DNA of 41,349 nt from Oscillospiraceae bacterium (GCA_018380115.1 JAGZUF010000022.1:1-41349), one strand, 5' to 3'. Counted from the stretch's first letter, positions 32,542-41,091 are shown. Made by a program: numbers and translations. The notes: generated by a model from the letters alone, not told the origin.

Positions 32542-32766
32542 ATGACGCCTTTAAGCGAGTTGATCCGGATCATGCGTAAGAAAGCCCTGCTGTCACAGGA
32601 GGATTTCGCAAAAGTACTGAATGTATCCGTTGGAACGATAAACCGTTGGGAAAACGCCAAAACCAAGCCGAATATCACGGCAATGAAAAAAATCAAGGCA
32701 TTTTGTGAGGAAAACAACATCCCCTTTGATGAGATTGAAACGGCGTGGCTGGCAGATAAGGAGTAA
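32542..32766 (+). CDS. XRE-family HTH regulator
   Basis: This 74-residue protein is a single HTH_3 domain: LIRIMRKKALLSQEDFAKVLNVSVGTINRWENAKTKPNIT, with the recognition helix around VSVGTINRWE. AAGGAG lies 9 bases before the ATG. It is the first gene of the restriction operon, 5 bases before hsdM. It likely acts like a control (C) protein, timing methylase against nuclease expression, though type I systems do not always have one. Confidence 0.9.
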   Translation: MTPLSELIRIMRKKALLSQEDFAKVLNVSVGTINRWENAKTKPNITAMKKIKAFCEENNIPFDEIETAWLADKE

Positions 32767-32771
32767 CGAAG

Positions 32772-34346
32772 ATGGCAGAGATAAAGAAAGACCAGGAACG
32801 GGACGAACTGTTCCGCCGCATCTATAAAATCGCCACCGACCTTGTCCACGCAGGTCATGTGGCAGAGTGGGACTTCAAATCTTATGTGCTGGGCACGATG
32901 TTCTACCGCTATATTTCGGAGAACTTCACCGCCTATATCAACGAGGGCGAGTACGCCGCCGGGAACAAGGCCTTTGACTACGCCAAAATGCCGGACGCTG
33001 AGGCGGAGACTGCCCGTGAGGGACTGGTGCAGGAAAAGGGCTTCTTCATTCTGCCCTCCGAATTGTTCTGCAATGTCCTCGCCCGGGCGGACAAGGACGA
33101 CAACCTGAACGAGACGCTGGAGCGTGTGTTCAACCACATTGAGAGCAGCGCCGCCAGCGGAGACGCTGAGAATGATTTTGCAGGTCTGTTTGACGATTTT
33201 GATGTGAACAGCAAGGCCATCGGTGAGACCGTCGCCAAGCGCAACAAAGTGCTGGTGGAGCTGCTGAACGGCGTGGCACAGATGCCTTTGTTCTCCACGG
33301 AGGGCAGCAATCCCGACCTGTTCGGCGATGCGTATGAGTACCTAATGGGAATGTATGCCGCCAATGCCGGTAAAAAGGGCGGTCAGTATTTCACTCCCGC
33401 CGATGTTTCAGAGCTGCTGGCTCGCCTCGGCACCATTGGCAAAACGAAAATCAACAAGGTCTATGACCCTGCCTGCGGCTCCGGTTCTCTGCTGCTGAAG
33501 GTGGAAAAAGTGCTGGGCAAGGATAATATCGAGCGAGGCTTCTACGGTCAGGAGATCGACCTGACCACTTACAACCTCTGCCGCATCAATATGTTCCTGC
33601 ATAACATCGAGTTCGATAAGTTCAGCATTGTCCGGGAGGACACTTTGCTCAGCCCGCAGCATTGGGACGACCAGCCTTTTGAGCTGATCGTATCCAATCC
33701 GCCGTTTTCCGTGCCGTGGGAGGGCGATAAGAACCCGCTGCTTATCAATGACCCGCGCTTTTCGCCTGCCGGAGTGCTGGCTCCTGCCTCCAAGGGCGAT
33801 ATGGCGTTTATTATGCACAGTCTTTCGTGGCTGGCTTCCAACGGTGCGGCGGCCATCGTTTGCTTCCCCGGCATTATGTACCGTGGCGGAGCCGAGCAGA
33901 AGATCCGCAAGTATCTGGTGGATAACAACTTTGTGGATGCCATCATTCAGCTGCCCTCTAATCTGTTCCTGAATGTTACGATCTCCGTGGACATTATGCT
34001 GCTGAAAAAGAACAAGACGGACAACGCCATTCTGTTCGTGGATGCCTCCAAGGAGTTTGTGAAGGTCACGAAGAACAACCGACTCTCCGAGGACAACATC
34101 CGGCGCATCGTATCCGCCGTGGCGGAGCGTAAGGACGAGCAGCATTTTGCCCACCTTGTGCCAAACGACGAGGTCGGCAGCAAACAGAACAATTATAATC
34201 TCTCTGTTTCTACCTATGTGGAGCAGGAGGATACCCGTGAGAAGATCGACATCGTAAAGCTGAACGCCGAGATTGCCGAGATCGTCGCACGAGAGCAGAA
34301 GTTGAGAGAGGAAATTGATCGAATTATTGGGGAGATTGAGGGGTAA
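32772..34346 (+). CDS. hsdM: Type I restriction-modification DNA methyltransferase subunit HsdM
   Basis: HsdM (524 residues) is the adenine-N6 methyltransferase subunit. An N-terminal helical domain opens the protein. GGQYFTPADVSELLARLG precedes the SAM motif YDPACGSGSLLLKVEKVLG (Asp232), and the catalytic NPPF motif (VSNPPFSVPW) starts at Asn309. DMAFIMHSLSWLASNG and IVCFPGIMYRGGAEQKIRKYL are typical too. Length fits EcoR124-type HsdM (about 520). Its stop TAA overlaps the next ATG by one base (TAATG), giving coupling. Confidence 0.96.
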   Translation: MAEIKKDQERDELFRRIYKIATDLVHAGHVAEWDFKSYVLGTMFYRYISENFTAYINEGEYAAGNKAFDYAKMPDAEAETAREGLVQEKGFFILPSELFCNVLARADKDDNLNETLERVFNHIESSAASGDAENDFAGLFDDFDVNSKAIGETVAKRNKVLVELLNGVAQMPLFSTEGSNPDLFGDAYEYLMGMYAANAGKKGGQYFTPADVSELLARLGTIGKTKINKVYDPACGSGSLLLKVEKVLGKDNIERGFYGQEIDLTTYNLCRINMFLHNIEFDKFSIVREDTLLSPQHWDDQPFELIVSNPPFSVPWEGDKNPLLINDPRFSPAGVLAPASKGDMAFIMHSLSWLASNGAAAIVCFPGIMYRGGAEQKIRKYLVDNNFVDAIIQLPSNLFLNVTISVDIMLLKKNKTDNAILFVDASKEFVKVTKNNRLSEDNIRRIVSAVAERKDEQHFAHLVPNDEVGSKQNNYNLSVSTYVEQEDTREKIDIVKLNAEIAEIVAREQKLREEIDRIIGEIEG

Positions 34347-35263
34347 TGAGAGGCGATAAAGAGGCAGCTTGCTTTGATAAAATTAAACACGCTTTGTTCT
34401 ACAAAGATGGAATGCCTATCTGCAATCCATTTGATGGATGTTCTGCCTTTACCGTTACGGATGCTTCATTTGCAAAGGATCACATTTTCTATTGTAGTTC
34501 CGACTTTAATAAGAACTATTTCGGTTTATTGGAAAATGAACGCTTTGAATTTGCTGATATCATTCGCACTGCCAAGCCCAATCCATCAAGCAGTGAATTC
34601 CCAGATTTTATATTTGATAACGGTTTCATAGAGCATTTTCAAATTACATCATCACAGGTCACACGAAAAGGTGCTACCCATGCAAGAAAAGAAAGCGATT
34701 TTCGGCGTAAGGTAGACACTGAAACAGAAAAACTGAAAACAGAATGGAATATAACCCCAAGCTTTGATGCAGTGCGTTCTGAATCGTGGGCATTTCAGAA
34801 TCCTGCACATAGCTACACTTTCCTGATAGATTCTTTTAAGCAAAACTGGGAGCGTCATTTGGAGAGCTACCAAAAATATTCTGGCAAAAAAGATATTGGA
34901 ATTTTTATGATCGAATATCCTGAAACCGCTTTGGCGATGTGCGAAAATGTATATGGCCGCTGGATTGATGGCATGGCACAGGGAGATATGCGTGAACAAG
35001 AAAGTTTCAAAGATTATCGATTAAGTCGAGACAAAGCGCTGCTAAATTATATGTATGACTTTAGGAACGAAATAAAATATGTGATATTTGTGAATCCTCA
35101 AAGGGTAGAAGTTATCCGCACCGAAAATATCCCATACCTGTTACAGCTGATGCCTTGGGATTATGCTATATATCCGATGCAGGTATGTACAATGGCAAGT
35201 ATATATAATATCAGCATTCCAAATTCCTTGGCAAAAGGAGATGAATCCAATGACCAAACTTGA
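34346..35263 (+). CDS. Unknown protein inserted between hsdM and hsdS
   Basis: I do not recognise this 305-residue soluble protein. Its gene is clearly more A+T-rich than hsdM and hsdR, pointing to separate acquisition. The stretch PDFIFDNGFIEHFQITSSQVTRKG (residues 86-109) vaguely recalls a PD-(D/E)XK nuclease core, but the usual E-x-K is read as EHF, so this is weak. Other features are KDIGIFMIEYPET and a C-terminal YVIFVNPQRVEVIRTENIPYLLQL that could be a strand-rich sensor domain. It starts on a TAATG overlap with hsdM and overlaps hsdS by 14 bases, so it is made with the R-M subunits and likely modifies their action. Confidence 0.8.
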   Translation: MRGDKEAACFDKIKHALFYKDGMPICNPFDGCSAFTVTDASFAKDHIFYCSSDFNKNYFGLLENERFEFADIIRTAKPNPSSSEFPDFIFDNGFIEHFQITSSQVTRKGATHARKESDFRRKVDTETEKLKTEWNITPSFDAVRSESWAFQNPAHSYTFLIDSFKQNWERHLESYQKYSGKKDIGIFMIEYPETALAMCENVYGRWIDGMAQGDMREQESFKDYRLSRDKALLNYMYDFRNEIKYVIFVNPQRVEVIRTENIPYLLQLMPWDYAIYPMQVCTMASIYNISIPNSLAKGDESNDQT

Positions 35264-36431
35264 TGAATTTATTCAGGAACTTTGCCCCGATGGGGTGAAA
35301 TACCTACCAATCCCCGAACTGTTCATAACAAGAAATGGATACACACCCTCAAAAGCGAACAATGAGTTCTGGGAAAACGGCACTATTCCTTGGTTTCGCA
35401 TGGAGGACATCCGTGAAAACGGAAGAATTTTGACAACAGCGACCCAATATGTTTCTGAAAAAGCTGTCAAAGGAAAGTTGTTTCCTGCAGATTCAATTAT
35501 CATTGCCACTTCTGCCACAATAGGTGAGCACGCATTGATAAAAGTGCCATCTTTGGCAAATCAGAGGTTCACGTATCTGACGCTTAAAGACGAGTTCAAA
35601 GATTGCGTTGATATGATGTTTGTTTTCTATTATTGCTTTAGACTCGATGAATATTGCAAGTCGCACTTGAATCAAGGAAATTTTGCCTCTGTTGATATGA
35701 AACAGTTTGCAGCGTTTAAGTTCCCCGTCCCGCCCCTGCCGGTGCAGTGTGAAATTGTCCGTATACTGGACAATTTCACAGAGCTTACCGCAGAGCTTAC
35801 CGCAGAGCTTACCGCAAGAAAGCAGCAGTATGCGTATTATAGGGATAAACTGCTAACCTTCGGCGATGTCCGAGGGGGGGCAACAAGTGATGTTGTATGG
35901 AAGACGCTCGCTGAGATCGCAGACATTTCAACTGGGTCAAGCAACACCGATGATGCGGTTAAGGGCGGCTGTTATCCATTTTTTGTTCGTTCTCAGCAGC
36001 TACTTGCTAAAGACGAATATGAGTATGACGAAGAGGCAATTATCACCGCAGGAGACGGCGTAGGCGTTGGAAATGTGTTCCATTATATCAACGGGAAATA
36101 TGCACTCCATCAAAGAGCCTACAGAATTCATCCTGCAACAGACGGGCTTTTGGGAAAATATTTGTACCACTACTTTGTTGCCACTTTCCCAAAATATATC
36201 GGTCAGCAAATGTATCAAGGGTCAGTGCCGTCAATCCGCAGACCGATGCTCAATAAGTTCCAAGTGGCAATTCCGTCACTTGATGTTCAAAGCCGTATTG
36301 TCAATGTTCTCGACAACTTCGATGCCATCTGCACCGACCTTTCCTCCGGCCTCCCCGCAGAGATCGAAGCCCGACAGAAACAATACGAATACTACAGGGA
36401 CAAGCTATTGTCATTTGAGGAAAAGATATGA
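35250..36431 (+). CDS. hsdS: Type I restriction-modification specificity subunit HsdS
   Basis: HsdS (393 residues) has two target-recognition domains (about 15-170 and 205-365) and two conserved helical spacers. The first spacer reads QCEIVRILDNF, then ELTA three times, then RKQQYAYYRDKLLTF; the second reads QSRIVNVLDNFDAICTDL and RQKQYEYYRDKLLSF. Each recognition domain follows the usual 150-residue pattern (NGTIPWFRMEDI; VKGGCYPFFVRS). The ATG at 35250 has AAAAGGAG 9 bases before it; an ATG at 35241 abuts that site and is rejected. The spacer repeat places it in the type IC family, in which repeat number sets the length of the non-specific gap in the recognised DNA. Confidence 0.95.
   Translation: MTKLDEFIQELCPDGVKYLPIPELFITRNGYTPSKANNEFWENGTIPWFRMEDIRENGRILTTATQYVSEKAVKGKLFPADSIIIATSATIGEHALIKVPSLANQRFTYLTLKDEFKDCVDMMFVFYYCFRLDEYCKSHLNQGNFASVDMKQFAAFKFPVPPLPVQCEIVRILDNFTELTAELTAELTARKQQYAYYRDKLLTFGDVRGGATSDVVWKTLAEIADISTGSSNTDDAVKGGCYPFFVRSQQLLAKDEYEYDEEAIITAGDGVGVGNVFHYINGKYALHQRAYRIHPATDGLLGKYLYHYFVATFPKYIGQQMYQGSVPSIRRPMLNKFQVAIPSLDVQSRIVNVLDNFDAICTDLSSGLPAEIEARQKQYEYYRDKLLSFEEKI
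35781..35816 (+). repeat. Three perfect 12-bp repeats in hsdS coding for ELTA
   Basis: GAGCTTACCGCA occurs three times without a mismatch (35781, 35793, 35805), coding for ELTA-ELTA-ELTA between the two recognition domains. In EcoR124 alleles two versus three TAEL repeats change the spacer of the target by one base pair; slippage here would do likewise. Confidence 0.95.
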
Positions 36432-36982
36432 TAGAACATCTAGTAAACGAGATCGAACGATGTCTGAAAAACGATCTTCAGATCGCAGCGCTGACAATGG
36501 CACTGACATTGCCGGATACTTGCGGAAAAGTGTACCATCCACAATCGAGCGTTAGCAATCGCTACACCAGCTGGTACGACGATCATGTTCTTGCTCCCAA
36601 AAGTGAACTGACCGGAGATACTTCAAAAAGGTTTTTGGTCAGCGGCAATGTGGTCTACAAGCTGCGTTGTGCGATGCTGCACGAATCGAACCCGACAGTC
36701 GTTGGAACTGAGGAAAACATCACGCATTTTTCGCTGATCTGGCGTCCGGCATCGAGCTGTTCGCGTGTGCCGATAGAACGTTGCATCAAGCTTGACGAAA
36801 ATGGTGCCCCACAGCAACAAGCGATCTCTATCGATATCGTATCGCTCTGTCAAGACATTTGCGAAGCAGCCCTGTTGTATTACCGTAAAAACAAAGAGCA
36901 TTTTTCTTTTAACTATCGCATAATTTCGGCATCCAATCGCTTGGCAAACCTCTTTGGGTACGACAACGAGATCAACATTTGA
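36428..36982 (+). CDS. HEPN-like protein between hsdS and hsdR
   Basis: This 184-residue protein starts MIEHLVNEIERCLKNDLQIAALTMALTLPDTCGKVY, an amphipathic helical pair like the opening of HEPN domains. Next comes RFLVSGNVVYKLRCAMLHESNP, where R80 and H85 form an Rx4H motif like the catalytic site of HEPN ribonucleases. The rest is mixed, with an aromatic tail (NYRIISASNRL). The ATG overlaps the hsdS stop (ATGA) and hsdR follows after 19 bases. The anticodon nuclease gene prrC lies at the same place in the E. coli prr locus, so a guarded RNase role is attractive but inferred. The gene also resembles hsdS rather than hsdM in base use. Confidence 0.72.
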   Translation: MIEHLVNEIERCLKNDLQIAALTMALTLPDTCGKVYHPQSSVSNRYTSWYDDHVLAPKSELTGDTSKRFLVSGNVVYKLRCAMLHESNPTVVGTEENITHFSLIWRPASSCSRVPIERCIKLDENGAPQQQAISIDIVSLCQDICEAALLYYRKNKEHFSFNYRIISASNRLANLFGYDNEINI

Positions 36983-37001
36983 ACGGAAAGGGGGCCTGAC
37001 C

Positions 37002-40000
37002 GTGCCGTATTTCAACATCGTATCGCAAAGTGCAGAAAGCACTGTTGTCACCGAATACAAGCCGCAGTCGAAGCGCTCGGAGGCGTACCAGAGCGAAGCA
37101 GACTTGGAAAAGGAGTTTATCCGTCTGCTTTGCGAGCTGGGCTATGAGCGCCTGACCATCCATAAAGAGGCTGACCTGATTGCCAATCTGCGGACGCAGC
37201 TGGAAAAGCTGAATAACTATCGCTTTACGGACGGCGAATGGAAGCGTTTCTGGGACGAGGTGCTGGCAAACACAAACTCCGGCATTCTCGAAAAGACCCG
37301 GCTGATTCAGGAGGACTATGTGCAGGTGCTCCGCCGGGATAACGGGGAAAGCAAAAATATTCAGCTTATTGACAAGAAGTGCATCCATAATAACAGTTTG
37401 CAGGTCATCAACCAGTATGCCATCTCCACAGAGGAGGGGGCAGCTCATGACAATCGCTATGATGTGACGGTGCTGGTCAACGGTCTGCCACTCATCCATA
37501 TCGAGCTGAAGCGCCGGGGCGTTCCCATTCGGGAAGCGTTTAACCAAATCGATCGCTATCAACGGGACAGCTTCTGGGCATCCAGCGGACTGTATGAATT
37601 CGTGCAGATCTTCGTGATCTCCAACGGCACAAATACGAAGTATTATTCCAATACCACCCGTTTCAACCATATCAAGGATGCCAAAGCGCAGAAAGCCAAG
37701 AAGTCCAAAACCAGCAATAGCTTTGAGTTCACTTCGTTCTGGGCGGATGCGAACAACCGCATTATCCCCGATCTTGTGGACTTTACCAAGACCTTTTTCT
37801 GCAAGCACACCATTCTGAATATTCTTACCCGTTACTGTGTATTTACGGCGGAAAATATGCTGCTGGTGATGCGGCCATATCAAATCGTCGCCACCGAGCG
37901 CATTTTGAACCGCATTGAGATCGCCAACAATTATAAGAAATACGGCACCGTAGCAGGCGGCGGGTACATCTGGCACACCACCGGCAGCGGCAAAACGCTG
38001 ACTTCCTTCAAAACGGCGCAGCTTGCCACGAAGTTGGATTATATCGACAAGGTGCTTTTTGTCGTGGACCGCAAGGATCTGGACTATCAGACGATGAAGG
38101 AATATGACCGCTTTGAAAAGGGCGCTGCCAACAGCAACACCTCCACAGCGGTGCTGAAGCGTCAGTTGGAAGATGACAACGCCAAGATCATCATTACCAC
38201 CATCCAGAAGCTGGCAACTTTCATCAAAAAGAACGCCGGACACAGCATTTTTGATAAGCGAGTTGTTATCATTTTTGATGAGTGCCACCGGAGTCAGTTC
38301 GGGGATATGCATCAAGCCATTACGAAGTATTTCAAGAAGTACAACCTCTTTGGCTTTACCGGCACGCCCATCTTTGCGGTCAATGCAGGCGTGAGCAAGA
38401 ATCCCACACTCCGCACGACAGAGCAGGCTTTTGGCGATCAGCTCCACGCTTACACCATCGTGGACGCCATTAACGACAAAAATGTACTGCCCTTCCGGGT
38501 GGACTACATCAAAACGATGGACGCCGAGCCGGATATTGACGACAAAGAGGTTTGGGACATCAACCGGGAAAAGGCGTTTCTTGCCCCGGAACGCATCCGA
38601 CTGGTCACGGATTACATTCTGACGCATTTTGACCAGAAGACCTACCGGGGTGATAAAACCTATACATACAGCGTATTGCAGAATATCGCCGAGGTTGCCT
38701 CTGCCGGCAGCAAGCAGCAGATCGAGGAAATCAAGCAGAAGCAGCGGGTCAGCGGGTTCAACTCCATCTTTGCCGTGTCCAGCGTGGATGCTGCAAAGCT
38801 CTACTACGCCGAGTTTCAGAGGCAAATGGCGGAAAATCCGCAGAAGCGGCTGAGGGTTGCCGTCATTTACAGCTATGGAGCGAATGAGGAAGAAACAGAT
38901 GGTATTCTTGACGAGGAGAATCCGGAGGATACCTCCGCACTTGACCAAAGTTCCCGTGATTTTCTGGATGCGGCCATCCGTGACTACAACGGGATGTTCC
39001 ACACCAACTATTCCACAGACGGGGACAAATTCCAGAATTACTATAAGGATGTTTCCCTGCGGATGAAGAACAAGGAACTTGACCTGCTGATCGTGGTCAA
39101 TATGTTCCTGACCGGCTTCGACGCCACGACGCTGAATACGCTGTGGGTGGATAAAAACCTGAAAATGCACGGGCTGATTCAAGCATATTCCCGCACCAAC
39201 CGGATTCTCAATTCCATCAAGGTGTTCGGCAACATCGTTTGCTTCCGCAATCTGCAAAAGCGTACCGACGATGCAATTTCTCTGTTTGGCGATAAGGAAG
39301 CGGGCGGTATCGTCCTGATGCGTGGCTATAAGGATTACTACTTTGGCTACGAGGATGCCGACGGAAAACATCACCCAGGCTACCAGGATATGATTGAGGA
39401 ATTGACAACGAAATTCCCGCTGACAGAGGAACGCATTACCGGCGAACAGCGGCAGAAGGAGTTTATCGTTTTGTTCGGTGCGATTCTGCGTATGCGCAAC
39501 CTGCTGACTTCGTTCGACGAGTTTGCCGGAAGCGAAATTTTGAGCGAGCGGGATTTTCAGGATTATCTTGGCCGCTATCAGGACTTACGGGATGAGTGGA
39601 AAAACCGCAAGCCCGGTGGCGAAAAAGAGGACATCACGGACGATATTGTCTTTGAAATCGAGCTCATCAAACAAATCGAGATCAATATCGACTACATTCT
39701 GATGCTCGTCCAAAAGTATCACGATTCCCACTGCGACGATAAAGAAATTCTCATTACGATCCAGAAGGCAGTAGATGCAAGCCCAGAACTACGTAGCAAG
39801 AAGGCACTGATCGAAACCTTTATTGCAGGTATCAACGATGTGTCAGATGTGATGCTGGAATGGCGCACCTTTGTTGCCGAGGAAAAGGAACGGCAGCTTG
39901 TCACGATCATCCAAGAAGAAAATCTGAAGGACGAGGAGACCCGTCGCTTTATGGACAGCGCTTTCCGTGACGGTTCTGTCAAAACGACGGGCACAGACAT

Positions 40001-40115
40001 TGACAAGCTGATGCCGCCAATCTCCCGCTTCAGCGGTGGAAACCGTGCAGAGAAGAAGCAGACCATCATTGAAAAGTTGAAGGGTTTCTTCGACCGATTC
40101 TTCGGCATCGGGTAA
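37002..40115 (+). CDS. hsdR: Type I restriction subunit HsdR
   Basis: HsdR (1037 residues) cleaves DNA after ATP-driven translocation. The N-terminal PD-(D/E)xK nuclease has RYDVTVLVNG and HIELKRRG, with Asp154, Glu168 and Lys170 at the expected spacing. The helicase has Walker A TTGSGKT (about 326-332), DECH (426-429), GFTGTPIF, IFAVSSVDAAKLYY, VVNMFLTGFDATTLNTLWVDKNL and QAYSRTNRI. The C-terminal helical domain ends KGFFDRFFGIG. The start is GTG at 37002 with AAAGGGGG upstream; 37002 gives an intact N-terminus, and the length matches EcoR124 HsdR. It is the last operon gene. Confidence 0.96.
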   Translation: MPYFNIVSQSAESTVVTEYKPQSKRSEAYQSEADLEKEFIRLLCELGYERLTIHKEADLIANLRTQLEKLNNYRFTDGEWKRFWDEVLANTNSGILEKTRLIQEDYVQVLRRDNGESKNIQLIDKKCIHNNSLQVINQYAISTEEGAAHDNRYDVTVLVNGLPLIHIELKRRGVPIREAFNQIDRYQRDSFWASSGLYEFVQIFVISNGTNTKYYSNTTRFNHIKDAKAQKAKKSKTSNSFEFTSFWADANNRIIPDLVDFTKTFFCKHTILNILTRYCVFTAENMLLVMRPYQIVATERILNRIEIANNYKKYGTVAGGGYIWHTTGSGKTLTSFKTAQLATKLDYIDKVLFVVDRKDLDYQTMKEYDRFEKGAANSNTSTAVLKRQLEDDNAKIIITTIQKLATFIKKNAGHSIFDKRVVIIFDECHRSQFGDMHQAITKYFKKYNLFGFTGTPIFAVNAGVSKNPTLRTTEQAFGDQLHAYTIVDAINDKNVLPFRVDYIKTMDAEPDIDDKEVWDINREKAFLAPERIRLVTDYILTHFDQKTYRGDKTYTYSVLQNIAEVASAGSKQQIEEIKQKQRVSGFNSIFAVSSVDAAKLYYAEFQRQMAENPQKRLRVAVIYSYGANEEETDGILDEENPEDTSALDQSSRDFLDAAIRDYNGMFHTNYSTDGDKFQNYYKDVSLRMKNKELDLLIVVNMFLTGFDATTLNTLWVDKNLKMHGLIQAYSRTNRILNSIKVFGNIVCFRNLQKRTDDAISLFGDKEAGGIVLMRGYKDYYFGYEDADGKHHPGYQDMIEELTTKFPLTEERITGEQRQKEFIVLFGAILRMRNLLTSFDEFAGSEILSERDFQDYLGRYQDLRDEWKNRKPGGEKEDITDDIVFEIELIKQIEINIDYILMLVQKYHDSHCDDKEILITIQKAVDASPELRSKKALIETFIAGINDVSDVMLEWRTFVAEEKERQLVTIIQEENLKDEETRRFMDSAFRDGSVKTTGTDIDKLMPPISRFSGGNRAEKKQTIIEKLKGFFDRFFGIG

Positions 40116-40140
40116 GCAGGTCTTAGGGTGTCCCTAACGA

Positions 40141-40286
40141 GGCCTTTTGCGTAGCTCGACAGAACGGAGCAAAAAGGCACTGCTCGCTAAGATGACGCAG
40201 GCATCGCAAGCGGATACACTGTTTGGCTCCGACAGGAGTAAAAACAGTCTGCTCGCTAAGATAATGCAGACCTATTTCAGAGCAAC
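40141..40286. repeat. Tandem ~69-bp imperfect repeat after hsdR
   Basis: CTGCTCGCTAAGAT occurs at 40180 and 40249, and the flanks (GCTCGACAGAACGGAGCAAAAA and GCTCCGACAGGAGTAAAAA) also correspond. The DNA is open in one frame (from TTG at about 40147 to 40371), giving the peptide pairs RSKKALLAKMTQ and RSKNSLLAKIMQ, but no ATG or ribosome binding site supports translation. Confidence 0.65.
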
Positions 40287-40332
40287 GAAAAAGGGGCGCA
40301 GCCGGTGCTTACCTGCATCTGACTGCGCCTCT
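40287..40332 (-). terminator. Terminator of the tnpV unit
   Basis: GGCGCAG (40295-40301) pairs with CTGCGCC (40323-40329); an A-run at 40287-40292 gives TTTTTC on the minus strand. It lies about 25 bases past the tnpV stop. Confidence 0.75.
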
Positions 40333-40357
40333 GATTTCTATCAAATTTTGTTGCTGC

Positions 40358-40726
40358 TCACACGAAAATGACCTCTGCATTTACGATTTCTGTAGCTCGA
40401 TTGCGGATGTTATTGCTCCGTTTGACCCATTCCATTGGGTCAGTTGCTTTGAGATTTTCAGTAACATTTTCCTCTTCGGACAGTCGCATTACAATGTCAT
40501 TGAATAGTGCCTGCGCTTGCAGTTCGATCTCTGTAAGATAGCTGTTCAGCGCCCCAGCAGTGAGCAAATTGTAATAGCGTACATGGTGATGCTTTTTCAG
40601 GTACTGCCGATGTCGCTGTCCCCATACGCCGATTAGCACCTCGTCCTGTTCTCCAATCTTAAGATTGGGCAAGAAATAGTCGCCCTCCTGCCGGTATGTG
40701 CATCCCATTTTTTCAAATTCCGTCAT
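40358..40726 (-). CDS. TnpV family transposon protein
   Basis: This 122-residue protein matches TnpV of Tn4451-like elements: MGCTYRQEGDYFLPNLKI, IGVWGQRHRQYLKKHHHVRYYNLLTAGALNSYLTEIE and WVKRSNNIRNRATEIVNAEVI. Its biochemical role is unknown. AGGAGG lies 8 bases upstream of the ATG. It is transcribed toward the hsd operon, with a terminator between. Confidence 0.92.
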   Translation of the reverse strand: MTEFEKMGCTYRQEGDYFLPNLKIGEQDEVLIGVWGQRHRQYLKKHHHVRYYNLLTAGALNSYLTEIELQAQALFNDIVMRLSEEENVTENLKATDPMEWVKRSNNIRNRATEIVNAEVIFV

Positions 40727-40741
40727 TGTCGTTACCTCCTG

Positions 40742-40921
40742 CTATACCGTATGAATGACCTTGAATTTTTTGACCTTGGCATTTACGAATTTGAGCAGCA
40801 ACTCATCAACTGCGTCGGTAAACCGTCCCGCTGCAATGAGCCTGCTTCGCAGGTTATTCAGGCTCTCAATGATAAGCCGCCGTTCTGCCGTATCAAGCGC
40901 AAGATAATAGTTTTGCTTCAT
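40742..40921 (-). CDS. Small mobile-element protein beside TnpV
   Basis: This 59-residue protein (KQNYYLALDTAERRLIIESLNNLRSRLIAAGRFTDAVDELLLKFVNAKVKKFKVI) is mostly helical and has no named function known to me. Similar proteins commonly accompany tnpV. AAAGGAGGAACGGCAG precedes the ATG at 40921. It is followed by tnpV after 15 bases, so the two form an operon. A TATAAT with a poor -35 lies on the minus strand at 40952-40957. Confidence 0.78.
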   Translation of the reverse strand: MKQNYYLALDTAERRLIIESLNNLRSRLIAAGRFTDAVDELLLKFVNAKVKKFKVIHTV

Positions 40922-41060
40922 CTGCCGTTCCTCCTTTGATATTCTGCAATCATTATATCGAAGGAGGTTGCCCAAATCGAATGTGCGAATAAAATTCTAA
41001 AGAAACTGTTCGTGTGCGAGATGAAATATATGTGTTTCTGCCGGTTAATTCATTGTTTTA

Positions 41061-41082
41061 TGAAATCCGTTATCAGCACTCG
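41061..41082 (+). repeat. Inverted match to the left boundary
   Basis: TGAAATCCGTTATCAGCACTCG differs at only 3 of 22 positions from the reverse complement of 28184-28205, which is the left arm and loop of the tRNA-fMet terminator. The two sites mark both ends of the recombinase-to-TnpV block. Confidence 0.6.
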
Positions 41083-41091
41083 TACCATGAT

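Larger units (their letters stand above)
28230..41082. mobile_element. Integrated mobile element (Tn4451-like IME/ICE remnant) carrying a type I R-M locus
   Basis: The element sits directly after the tRNA-fMet terminator. It starts with a large serine recombinase and TnpW, followed by ParB-like, RepA_N-like and Cys-rich VLP proteins, then an R-M cargo, and finally TnpV and a small partner. Base composition drops relative to the GC-rich chromosome on the left. No relaxase, coupling protein or type IV secretion gene is in the window, so it would be mobilisable at most, or it continues beyond 41349. The limits given are approximate: left after the terminator, right at a site that mirrors the left boundary. 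Confidence 0.65.

Noticed and set aside
36972..39374. 800-codon open frame antisense to hsdR
   Set aside because: Composition is that of an antisense shadow and hsdR has all catalytic motifs.
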